From positions 1 through 20,564 of the forward strand of contig CAZOPF010000097.1 in the NCBI GenBank assembly GCA_964581605.1: a stretch of 20,564 nt of DNA, given 5' to 3'. Shown in pieces: positions 7,541 through 14,630 of the stretch (position 1 is its first letter; the number at the start of each line of letters is the position of its first letter). Made by a program: the position numbers and the translations under genes. This DNA is from CAADGU01 sp964581605 (GTDB taxonomy: Bacteria > Chloroflexota > Anaerolineae > Promineifilales > Promineifilaceae). The notes under the pieces were generated by a model. It was given only the letters and a program-made list of their open reading frames with translations. It was not told the origin of the DNA and searched no databases.

Positions 7541-9257
7541 GATCGGGCGGCACATAATCGGCGATCTCGTCGCCGTAGAGGATGTGGTAGCGGTAGCCCT
7601 GCTCGGTGAGGAAACGTTGGCGGTTGGCGCTGAACTCCTGGTCTTTGGTGTCTTTGCTGACCAGAGTGTAAAAGTAGGCCAGCGTGTTTTCCTGTTTGGG
7701 GCGCAGGATACGGCCGAGCCGCTGCGCTTCTTCCTGGCGGCTGCCAAAGGTACCACTAATTTGAATCATCACGTTGGCTTCGGGCAGGTCAATGGCAAAG
7801 TTGCCCACCTTGCTGATGATGAGGGTTTTGAGACGGCCGTTACGAAACGCCCCCAACAACTCCTGCCGTTGCTTCACCGACGTCTTGCCCGTAATCATGG
7901 GGAAACCATACCGGCTTTGCACCTCTTCCAACTGCCCCAGGTACATGCCAATAATCAAGACATTATCGCCAAAATGACGCGCCAGCAGCCGGTCTAACAC
8001 CGTGAGCTTCTCCGGGTTTTCGGCCGCAATACGCGCCTTTTCCCGTTCCTCGGCCACCGCATAACTGACGCGGGTTTCTGGCAACAGCGGAATACGTACT
8101 TCGGTGACGTGGGCAGTGGCAATCCAGCCCTGCTTTTCCAGTTCGCGCCAGGGCACGTCATACTTTTTGGGGCCGATGAGGGAAAACACATCTTCCTCTT
8201 GCCCATCTTCCCGTACCAGCGTGGCCGTCAGCCCCAGCCGCCGCCGCGCCTGCAATTCGGCCGTGACGCGAAAGACGGGCGCCGGCAGCAAATGAACTTC
8301 GTCATACACAATCAACCCCCAATCCCGCTCATTAAAGAGGGAAAAGTGGGGATGTTCTTCGTGCAAAGGCAGGTTACGGCCGCGTGTGCCCCGTTTACGG
8401 AAGGTCATCGTCTGGTAGGTGCTGATGGTGACGGGCTTGATGCTCTTGCGCGAGCCAGTATATTCGCCAATTTGTTCAGGGGACAGGCTGGTTTTATCCA
8501 GCAGTTCGTCAATCCACTGGCGTGCGGCGACGGTGCTGGGGGTGAGGATGAGGGTGCTGGTTTGCAACTGGTTCATCACCGCCATGCCCACCATGGTTTT
8601 GCCCGCGCCGCAGGGCAGGACGATGACGCCACTGCCGCCACTGGCGCTGCCCTGGGCGTGGAAAGTGGCGGCGGCCGTATACTGGTAGTCACGCAGTTTG
8701 AACGGTTTGTTTTGTTGGGTAATGGGGCGCAGGTTAAAGGTCAGCGTCTCGCCGTCCACATAACCGGCCAGGTCTTCGGCGGGGTAGCCAATGATGACGA
8801 GAGCTTGTTTGATGTGGCCACGCCGCGCCGGGTCCATGCGCAGGGTGCAATGGTCGAGTTGGGTAGCGATATACGGCCGTAACTGTTTGTGCCGCCCCAG
8901 TTCGGTGATGATCAACGGGTCGTTGGCTACCAACAACAGGTCATTGTCTTGCCGCACCAGTTTCACCAGCCCATAGCGGCCAATGTAGTCGCGGATGTCG
9001 TGGCACACATTATCCGGCAAGGGGTATTTAGCCAGCTCTTCCAACCCGGCCAGAATGGATTCGGCCGTCAGCCCGGCGGCAGCGGCGTTCCACAGGCTCA
9101 GTGGGCTGATACGGTAGGTGTGAATGTATTCCGGGCTTTTTTCCAGTTCGGCAAAACGAGCCAGCAAATCGCGCCCTTCCGGGTAACGGCCGTTGTCTAC
9201 TTCCAACAACACCGTGCTGTCGCCTTGCACAATGAGGGGGTTTTGGGGGTTGTACAT
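7536..9257 (-). CDS. XPB-family DNA repair helicase (SF2)
   Basis: The 573-residue protein is a bacterial homologue of XPB/Rad25, a 3'-5' DNA translocase of superfamily 2. It has an N-terminal XPB-type domain (~1-180), followed by helicase domain 1: Walker A LPCGAGKT (214-221), motif II DEVH (319-322) and motif III TAT (344-346). Directly after comes the RED motif (349-351), which is diagnostic of XPB. Helicase domain 2 carries motif VI QRLGRILRPK (512-521). All catalytic motifs are intact. The start is placed at the ATG at 9257 (MYNPQNPLIVQGD), since upstream in-frame sequence is only translated tandem repeat. No Shine-Dalgarno sequence precedes this ATG. The gene is the last of a probable three-gene operon whose first two products look like helicase partners. 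Bacterial XPB proteins are linked to DNA repair, but their physiological role is little known. Confidence 0.93.
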   Translation of the reverse strand: MYNPQNPLIVQGDSTVLLEVDNGRYPEGRDLLARFAELEKSPEYIHTYRISPLSLWNAAAAGLTAESILAGLEELAKYPLPDNVCHDIRDYIGRYGLVKLVRQDNDLLLVANDPLIITELGRHKQLRPYIATQLDHCTLRMDPARRGHIKQALVIIGYPAEDLAGYVDGETLTFNLRPITQQNKPFKLRDYQYTAAATFHAQGSASGGSGVIVLPCGAGKTMVGMAVMNQLQTSTLILTPSTVAARQWIDELLDKTSLSPEQIGEYTGSRKSIKPVTISTYQTMTFRKRGTRGRNLPLHEEHPHFSLFNERDWGLIVYDEVHLLPAPVFRVTAELQARRRLGLTATLVREDGQEEDVFSLIGPKKYDVPWRELEKQGWIATAHVTEVRIPLLPETRVSYAVAEEREKARIAAENPEKLTVLDRLLARHFGDNVLIIGMYLGQLEEVQSRYGFPMITGKTSVKQRQELLGAFRNGRLKTLIISKVGNFAIDLPEANVMIQISGTFGSRQEEAQRLGRILRPKQENTLAYFYTLVSKDTKDQEFSANRQRFLTEQGYRYHILYGDEIADYVPPDR

Positions 9258-9263
9258 AGGGAG

Positions 9264-9316
9264 TAATTGGGTAATTGGGTAATTGGGTAATTGGGTAATT
9301 ACCCAATTGCCCAATT
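9264..9316. repeat. TAATTGGG octamer array with inverted copies
   Basis: Four perfect TAATTGGG units (9264-9295) are followed by TAATT and then inverted copies (ACCCAATT, GCCCAATT), giving a long hairpin. The centre AATTGGGTAATTACCCAATT is a perfect 20-bp palindrome. The array fills the 62-bp gap between the TGA stop at 9320 and the helicase ATG at 9257, and thus occupies the ribosome-binding region of the helicase. The same unit occurs at 6343. Confidence 0.9.
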
Positions 9317-9319
9317 ATT

Positions 9320-11659
9320 TCACTTCTTGATTCCTTCTTCAATCTTCACGCCCCGTTCTGCCAGCAGGGTGTGGACGGTGGCTTCGTGTGGGGAGGGGAC
9401 AATGGCCAGGGCGCGGCCGGGCGCGTTGAAGGGGGCCAGGTATTGACCCAATTCGGCGTCCTGGAGCAGTTCGTCACGGGTGGGTACATCCTTGAATTCG
9501 ATCAGGGTGAACGTTTCCTGGCGGGCGTTGCCGTAGTAGTGGCTCCACGCCTTCAGCTTCACCACCAGGGCGCCAGGCAAGGGGCCGCTGTGGATGGCCG
9601 TCAGGTCAATCAGCAATTTTTCCAGCCCTGCCTTGTCGGAAACATTAGCTTTTACCTGGGTGGGGGTCAATTCACGGCCGTGTCCCGTGTCCACACTGAG
9701 CGGGGCGATGATGCCCTGGGCGTAAATGCTGGGCGTGTGATGGTTGTAGGAGATACGGCCGTCGCGGTCAATGATAACGCTGTTAGGGGCGGCCGTAACG
9801 CCGGCGGCCGTGCGCAGCGGCGGCCAACCGGCCTGGCGCAGCGTGTGAGCCAGGTGATCGCCTTCTTCTTTAGATAGAAAAATGGTGGGGGTCACGCGGT
9901 GGCCTTTGTCTGCCAGTACCGGTTCTAGCTGGTCGGCTACGGCCGGATTGGCCGTTTCCAGCAGCCGCACATGTTGGCGAATGGTGATCCGCTGGTGCAG
10001 CGCCTCCCACTCTTCCAGGCTGCGCCGCACATTCTGCGGCAGCGGCTGTTTGCCAATTGTCTCCAGCCAAGTGATGGTACGCGCTACCGGCCATTGGTTT
10101 TTCTGGCCGTTGTAGACACTGGCGCGGTTGATTTCATAGGTAATCACGTGGTCGCCTTCTTTGATGGCGCGGGCAAAATGGTCGAGCGCCAGCAATAACT
10201 CATCGTCAAAGGGGGCCATGACCACAATTTCAAAGTTGGGCTGCACAACAACATTGCCTTCACCGGCGGCAAATTCTGGTTTTGGCCCGATTCCCAGCAG
10301 CCATTCACCCATGGGCGTCAGACGGTAGCCGTCCACCTTCGGGGTGCCGCTTAAGTCTACCGGCGGTTTTTGCATGTAGCCCAAATCTACCAGCCCCATC
10401 CAGTGCAGCGGCCCGGCGATGACGTGGTTGATCAAATCGGTTTCTACTTTGTTCCAGCCCTCTTTTTCATCTTTGAAGTTGCCAAAAGTGACGCCGTAGG
10501 GATTGTTGCTGCCTTCATACGGAAGAGAGGTGTAACTGCCATAATAACTCCAGCGGCTTACTTTGCGCTCTTTGATGAAGAAGCCGTAATCTTCGCTTTT
10601 AATCGTCTCAATCAACTCAGAGGCGCTAACCCAGCCCGTTCCCATTTGGGTGATGTGGTGCAGGATGGTTTTGCGCACATCCACCAGCCCTTGTGGCGCA
10701 AAGTCAGTGCGGTTACCGCGCTGGAAATGGTGTAGATTGGGCAGTTCGTTCCAGGCGCCTTCATCGCGCCAGGCGCGGAAGGCAAGTTGGGCACGGTCGG
10801 CCATATCCATTTGCCAGAAGGGGGAATCGGGCACGGCCGTCAACCCTTCACTGGCATATCGTTGTTGTGCCAGTTGTACTTTGGGTAGCAGGCCGCGCAG
10901 GAAATAGAGACGGCCGTTGTCCGTTTCTTTTTTACCGCTGCCCAGGTCGGTGGGGAAGCTCATCTCGGCGGCAATCGCTTTCAGGTCGTCTTTGTACACC
11001 TGGTATTGGGTGGTCAGGAGCAGTTTGCCTTTGCGGCGCAGGTAACGGCCGTAGCGTCCCAAATCGCGCAAAAAGCTCTGGCTGGAGCCACGAACGATCT
11101 GCGTCGGTTCAATGGCCGCCGGGTTGGGCAGTTCGGGCAGGGTGATACTGTCCAGATAGGGTTGGATGTACTCAGGTAAGAGGATGGTACGGCCGTGCAG
11201 CCAATCCAGCGTGGTGCGGCTGTCTTCCAGAGGGCGCTGGCTAAAGACCAACCCCTTCATTGCCAGCCCCGCCAGCAAATCCTCAAATGTCGGTTTCCCT
11301 TTGTAATGCGGGTTTGCCAGATAAGCCGGTTGGCGCTCGCCATCCACAAAAATCACGTGGTTGGACGGCCGTGATGGTTGCAGCATATCGGCGTGGAGGG
11401 ACATCATCTGCCGCAGGCGAGTATGGGTCATCTGCCCATTTTTCTGGTGTAGGGTCGCCAGCGCCATTTTTTCCGGCTCGTTTAAGTGGCGCAGCGCGTT
11501 CCGCACTCGTTCGGGCCGGGCCATTTCGGTGGCCAGCCAGGGCACGTTGTCCCCTTTAGCAACTTTGGGCTGCTTGCCCAGACTGGTCAGCATCTCTTTA
11601 ATGGTGTTGGCGTTATAGCCATCCAGAAGCGTTTCGAGTTTCACGGCTGGTTGACCCAT
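9320..11659 (-). CDS. Helicase-associated protein (Helicase_C_3 / XPB N-terminal-like)
   Basis: The 779-residue protein has no ATPase motifs. It resembles the 'helicase-associated domain-containing' proteins encoded beside bacterial XPB. The strongest signature is NVVVQPNFEIVVMAP (~469-483), the start of the XPB/Ssl2 N-terminal-like (Helicase_C_3, PF13625) domain, which runs to about residue 640. Before it lie winged-helix-like regions, including GPLHWMGLVDLG (~416-427) and YRLTPMGEWLL (~445-455). The C-terminal part (~650-779) ends in a region like that of the PF13625 proteins (ALVVKLKAW, LIEF). The ATG at 11659 overlaps the TGA of the preceding gene by one base (TGATG), a sign of translational coupling. 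It is predicted to bind the XPB helicase or its DNA substrate. Its middle resembles the product of the gene upstream, so the two are probably paralogues. Confidence 0.75.
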   Translation of the reverse strand: MGQPAVKLETLLDGYNANTIKEMLTSLGKQPKVAKGDNVPWLATEMARPERVRNALRHLNEPEKMALATLHQKNGQMTHTRLRQMMSLHADMLQPSRPSNHVIFVDGERQPAYLANPHYKGKPTFEDLLAGLAMKGLVFSQRPLEDSRTTLDWLHGRTILLPEYIQPYLDSITLPELPNPAAIEPTQIVRGSSQSFLRDLGRYGRYLRRKGKLLLTTQYQVYKDDLKAIAAEMSFPTDLGSGKKETDNGRLYFLRGLLPKVQLAQQRYASEGLTAVPDSPFWQMDMADRAQLAFRAWRDEGAWNELPNLHHFQRGNRTDFAPQGLVDVRKTILHHITQMGTGWVSASELIETIKSEDYGFFIKERKVSRWSYYGSYTSLPYEGSNNPYGVTFGNFKDEKEGWNKVETDLINHVIAGPLHWMGLVDLGYMQKPPVDLSGTPKVDGYRLTPMGEWLLGIGPKPEFAAGEGNVVVQPNFEIVVMAPFDDELLLALDHFARAIKEGDHVITYEINRASVYNGQKNQWPVARTITWLETIGKQPLPQNVRRSLEEWEALHQRITIRQHVRLLETANPAVADQLEPVLADKGHRVTPTIFLSKEEGDHLAHTLRQAGWPPLRTAAGVTAAPNSVIIDRDGRISYNHHTPSIYAQGIIAPLSVDTGHGRELTPTQVKANVSDKAGLEKLLIDLTAIHSGPLPGALVVKLKAWSHYYGNARQETFTLIEFKDVPTRDELLQDAELGQYLAPFNAPGRALAIVPSPHEATVHTLLAERGVKIEEGIKK

Positions 11660-13644
11660 CAGACCACATCCTTTGTCACACGGGGGGTATACCCGCGCCC
11701 TTCCAGCCGGGCAAGCAGGGTATCTACCATCTCCGGGCGAATGGCAATCAGGCGATAGGAAAATTCATGCACCAGGGAACCATCCAACAAACCGGCGGCA
11801 CGCAATTCGGCCAGCGCCATATCGTCGCTAAATTCCATCACGGTGAGGTCATCGTAGAGGTGGGCCAGGCCAAAGCGGCGGTATGCGTCTTCCAGATATT
11901 CCAGACCGGCGTCTGGCAGCCGCCAGCCGGATTCCAAAAAGAGACGGTTGAGGGTGTCTGGCGTTTCGCCAGCCACAAACGCTTTTTCCAGGCTGGCGAT
12001 GTCCAGGCGGTAGGTGAAGGGCTGATGGGGCACGGCCGTGCCCCATTGTGTCATCAGCGCCAGAAAACCACCCATTTCGTAGCCAGGCGAAATATGCACG
12101 GTGCGGTCATCCAGCCAGATGGCTTCACCGGGAGAGGTGCTTTGGGGCACGGCCGTGTCTGGCGCAAACGGCGACAGTAAATAGCGCCCGGTATCCGTCA
12201 GCCGAAAGGCGACCACATCATCCGGGCTGCCGCGTAGTTCCACCATGTTCATCCAATACAGCGGCCCGTAAATGGCGGCGCGCACCATCTCGCCGCTGGT
12301 TTTAAGCCAGTCGCCCTCTTTGTCTGGCCTGAGCGGTTTGTCGCCCTGCTGGAAGCCCCATGTCTCTGGCGCTAACAGCGTGTAATAGAAATCAGGTTGC
12401 ATCTGGAACAGGTCGCGCACAAAGTCAGACAGGCTAAACCATTCGTCCTGCCGGTCACTGTCTTCAGCCAGACCGCGCAACAGGCGGAGCAACGTTTGCC
12501 GCCCCATGACAAAATTCATCAGCAGCGCCTGGTAGGGCATTTCGGGGTCGGCCAGACGCCAGATGGTCATGTCTGGCGTTTTGTTTAGTGCGGCGCGGGC
12601 TTCCCAGGCATCGATCACATTGACGCTCCAGACCCGGAAGAGGGTGCTTAGGAGTTGTTGGCGGGGCAGGCTGACGAGCATATTCCACTTTTCTGGCGAG
12701 AACGTCAGGTTGCGTTGTGCGTCCAGCATCACCACCTGTAGCCCTTGCAAAAGGGTGATGATCCAGCCCAGGGTATGCGGGTCGCCTACGGCCGTAACCA
12801 GCGCCGGCGCGGATTTCTCATCTATCAACTGGCGGCGAAAGGGCACCGTTAACTTCTGGGGCCTATAGAAAGCCATATACATGTTGTAGGCTGGCAGTTT
12901 TTTCACTTCTTGCGGCAGGTAAGGCCAGTTACCCACCCAGGGCGATGCGTGTCCTTCTGGTTTGTGCTCGCCCTCCAGCGGCATCAGGCGCAGCGCACCG
13001 CCCGCGGCCAGGTAATGGGCCACCTGTTCCACGTTTTCCAGGAACGGCCGTGCCGCTGGCAGGCTGCGCTTGAGCGGCGACATGATTGCTTTGCGGCGGG
13101 GAACGAGGACGATAGACGGTACCAGGCCGTCATGCAAATTGAGAATCGGGTGATGGTGTGCCTCATGCCCATGAGCGCGGCAGCGATAAATCAGGCCATA
13201 CCCCTCCAACTCTAATACCAGTGGCGCTACCGGGTCTTTATGATTGAGCGCAATACGCCACACGTGGTCCCATTGTTCTTGATAAATGGCGTTGTTGATG
13301 TTGTAAAGAGCATGTGTTGCCGACAGCAGTTGGCGGGCTTTTTCGGAGAGGCCGGTCAGCATATACGGGTCTTCACGCGCTTTCAGCAGGAGCGTTTGCA
13401 TTTGCGCCACCAGGTCATCTTTGGCCACGCCATTGAGCCGCCAGCCGCGCCGCTGCGCGACCTGCCGCAGCTCTTTCACCGTCAATTGCCTCAAGGCTTG
13501 ATCAAGCTGCTCCTCTTCCTCTTCATGCGCCTGCTGCAGCAACGCCCTCAAATCGGCCGGGAAATCTTCAAAATCCTCATCCTCCCAATCATCGTCGTCC
13601 CAATCATCGTCTCCAGCATTGCCAGAGAAAAAACGGTCTATCAT
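11659..13644 (-). CDS. Acidic SAP-like helicase-associated protein, paralogue of downstream gene
   Basis: The 661-residue protein is the first gene of the XPB operon; GGAGGGG lies 10 bases before the ATG at 13644. Its N-terminus is highly acidic (GDDDWDDDDWEDEDFEDF at 11-28; EEEEEQ at 41-46). A SAP-like helix-extended-loop-helix motif follows (VKELRQVAQRRGWRLNG, ~56-72), as in DNA- or RNA-binding proteins. The C-terminal part resembles the next gene's product: GPLYWMNMVEL (~460) against GPLHWMGLVDL, and FRLTDTGRYLLS against YRLTPMGEWLLG. It ends in a Helicase_C_3-like region (~515-655). No nuclease or ATPase motif is visible. I infer a DNA-binding partner or regulator of the helicase; the acidic tail could mimic DNA. 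The family assignment is less certain than for the downstream gene. Confidence 0.65.
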   Translation of the reverse strand: MIDRFFSGNAGDDDWDDDDWEDEDFEDFPADLRALLQQAHEEEEEQLDQALRQLTVKELRQVAQRRGWRLNGVAKDDLVAQMQTLLLKAREDPYMLTGLSEKARQLLSATHALYNINNAIYQEQWDHVWRIALNHKDPVAPLVLELEGYGLIYRCRAHGHEAHHHPILNLHDGLVPSIVLVPRRKAIMSPLKRSLPAARPFLENVEQVAHYLAAGGALRLMPLEGEHKPEGHASPWVGNWPYLPQEVKKLPAYNMYMAFYRPQKLTVPFRRQLIDEKSAPALVTAVGDPHTLGWIITLLQGLQVVMLDAQRNLTFSPEKWNMLVSLPRQQLLSTLFRVWSVNVIDAWEARAALNKTPDMTIWRLADPEMPYQALLMNFVMGRQTLLRLLRGLAEDSDRQDEWFSLSDFVRDLFQMQPDFYYTLLAPETWGFQQGDKPLRPDKEGDWLKTSGEMVRAAIYGPLYWMNMVELRGSPDDVVAFRLTDTGRYLLSPFAPDTAVPQSTSPGEAIWLDDRTVHISPGYEMGGFLALMTQWGTAVPHQPFTYRLDIASLEKAFVAGETPDTLNRLFLESGWRLPDAGLEYLEDAYRRFGLAHLYDDLTVMEFSDDMALAELRAAGLLDGSLVHEFSYRLIAIRPEMVDTLLARLEGRGYTPRVTKDVV

Positions 13645-13706
13645 ACAAACTCTTCCCCTCCTGGTTAACTATTTGTCAGTCACCCAGATGCCGGTAATGT
13701 CTTTGC

Positions 13707-13809
13707 TTTTTCGCCAGAGCTACAGGGGGTAAAGAATTGAACGGATTGCCTTCTGGAAAATCCTCCATTTATTTCCCCATCCGCTGTAGCCTTAAGGAAG
13801 TGGCGAAAA
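13707..13809. repeat. Nested inverted-repeat element (MITE or structured RNA candidate)
   Basis: Four sets of complementary segments are nested: TTTTCGCCA (13708-13716) with TGGCGAAAA (13801-13809); GCTACAG (13719-13725) with CTGTAGC (13784-13790); GGGG-TAAA with TTT-CCCC just inside; and an inner GGATT with AATCC (13743-13763). The long-range pairing gives one rod about 100 nt long. On the minus strand it lies about 60 nt before the start of the XPB operon. It carries no gene, no T-run after either end and no obvious target-site duplication. Confidence 0.65.
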
Positions 13810-14111
13810 CGTTAGGACGTTAACACCAGTCGTAGAAATCAATTGGACTCTACTTCCCTTTGTAAACAGCCACGAATTATACGAATTATGTGGGCGATTG
13901 CATAACGCCACGGAAATGTTTCACTTTTGGCTAAAAATCTGGCGGTGGGGGCTGCGGCTGCGTAGGGCAAAAACCACCTGCGTAGTCTGGTAGCCAGCCG
14001 GGTCTTCAAACGGGTGACATCTGTCACAGCAAGAGGCAGCAATACTCACTTGACCGGTTGCTTGCCAAAGGTGAAAGATCAAATCAGCTTTGGGCCTTTG
14101 CTATTGTTTTT

Positions 14112-14144
14112 CCACCTTGCCGCCGGCAACCTCCTCACAGGTGG
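14112..14144 (+). promoter_or_regulatory. Leader hairpin upstream of the HMA-like gene
   Basis: CCACCT (14112-14117) pairs with AGGTGG (14139-14144). Between them lies TTGCCGCCGGCAA (14117-14129), a second small palindrome that overlaps the first arm by one base, so the two folds may compete. The structure ends 17 nt before the GGAG ribosome site of the gene at 14174. A regulatory leader is possible but is inference only. Confidence 0.3.
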
Positions 14145-14173
14145 CGTTCTTATTCAGGTCTGGAGAAACCCAT

Positions 14174-14542
14174 ATGAATACGATTTCCATTCCCCTCCCT
14201 ATGATGTATGCCGACCATCATGTGCTGACCGTGCGCCAGTTGTTATTGGCGCTGCCTGGCGTCGTTGAGGTGTATGCCAGCAGCAGTTTCCAGATTGTTG
14301 AGGTGTCGTTTGATGAAACCCAGGTAACCGAAGAAAAAATCCGCCTGGTGTTGGCCGAGGCCGGGTATATGGCCGAACTGCCGGTGGCGGTGGAGTTTGG
14401 CAGCAGCCAGGCTTTTGAAAAGGGCAAGCCGTTTTTCCGCCACACGGCCGTATTCCCTCAAACCGACCGCACCATCACCTTTGCCCAGGATGTGCCGGAA
14501 ATGGCACGGCCGTTGTGGCCCTGCCCTGGTTTGAATCAGTAA
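14174..14542 (+). CDS. Small HMA-like (ferredoxin-fold) protein next to cooS
   Basis: The 122-residue protein starts at the ATG at 14174, eight bases after GGAG. Residues ~3-72 follow the beta-alpha-beta-beta-alpha pattern of heavy-metal-associated domains: LTVRQLLLALPGVVEVYAS, then VEVSFDETQVTEEKIRLVLAEAGY. The usual metal site GMTCxxC is missing; its place is taken by PMMYADHH, with two adjacent histidines (H15, H16). The C-terminal ~45 residues leave the HMA fold and end in RPLWPCPG, with the only cysteine of the protein (C117). It lies 88 bp before cooS on the same strand, separated by a long hairpin, and is probably co-transcribed with it. A role in nickel or iron handling for the CO dehydrogenase is inference from context; no activity can be read from the sequence. 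Confidence 0.75.
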   Translation: MNTISIPLPMMYADHHVLTVRQLLLALPGVVEVYASSSFQIVEVSFDETQVTEEKIRLVLAEAGYMAELPVAVEFGSSQAFEKGKPFFRHTAVFPQTDRTITFAQDVPEMARPLWPCPGLNQ

Positions 14543-14607
14543 GCAGTGAGCCGTAAGCGGTAAGCAGTAAGCCAACTGCTCATTGCTTACCGCTCACGGC
14601 TCACTGC
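14538..14607 (+). repeat. Heptamer array and long hairpin between HMA-like gene and cooS
   Basis: Five direct heptamers (AGTAAGC, AGTGAGC, CGTAAGC, GGTAAGC, AGTAAGC; 14538-14572) include the TAA stop codon of the HMA-like gene. Four inverted ones follow (GCTCATT, GCTTACC, GCTCACG, GCTCACT; 14578-14605). Arms 14543-14566 and 14584-14607 pair over 24 bp with one mismatch and a 17-nt loop. No T-run follows. The hairpin ends 11 bases before the ribosome site of cooS, so it could modulate read-through or stabilise the cooS message. Confidence 0.9.
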
Positions 14608-14630
14608 CCTTATCCCCGAAGGAGACGACC

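Larger units (their letters stand above)
13645..14173. other. 529-bp divergent intergenic region
   Basis: The spacer separates the XPB operon (-) from the HMA-like/cooS pair (+), so promoters for both must be here, although I see no convincing -35/-10 pair. It contains the nested inverted-repeat element described separately (13707-13809), a tandem pair of ACGAATTAT (13872-13889), AACGT-TAGG-ACGTT (13806-13819) and a hairpin at 14112-14144. A 67-codon minus frame at 13839-14042 has no ribosome site and a composition unlike the neighbouring genes; I do not call it a gene. Confidence 0.6.

Noticed and set aside
9258..9314. A longer helicase starting at a TTG at 9314
   Set aside because: The added 19 residues are only the translation of the octamer array (QLPNYPITQL).
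13707..13809. A tRNA or known riboswitch
   Set aside because: The fold is a single long rod, not a cloverleaf, and I recognise no riboswitch core.
13839..14042. A 67-codon minus-strand frame in the divergent spacer
   Set aside because: No ribosome site, Arg/Ala-rich composition typical of chance frames, and no family resemblance.
14174..14542. A classical copper chaperone (CopZ-like)
   Set aside because: The CxxC metal site is absent and the C-terminal extension is foreign to that family.
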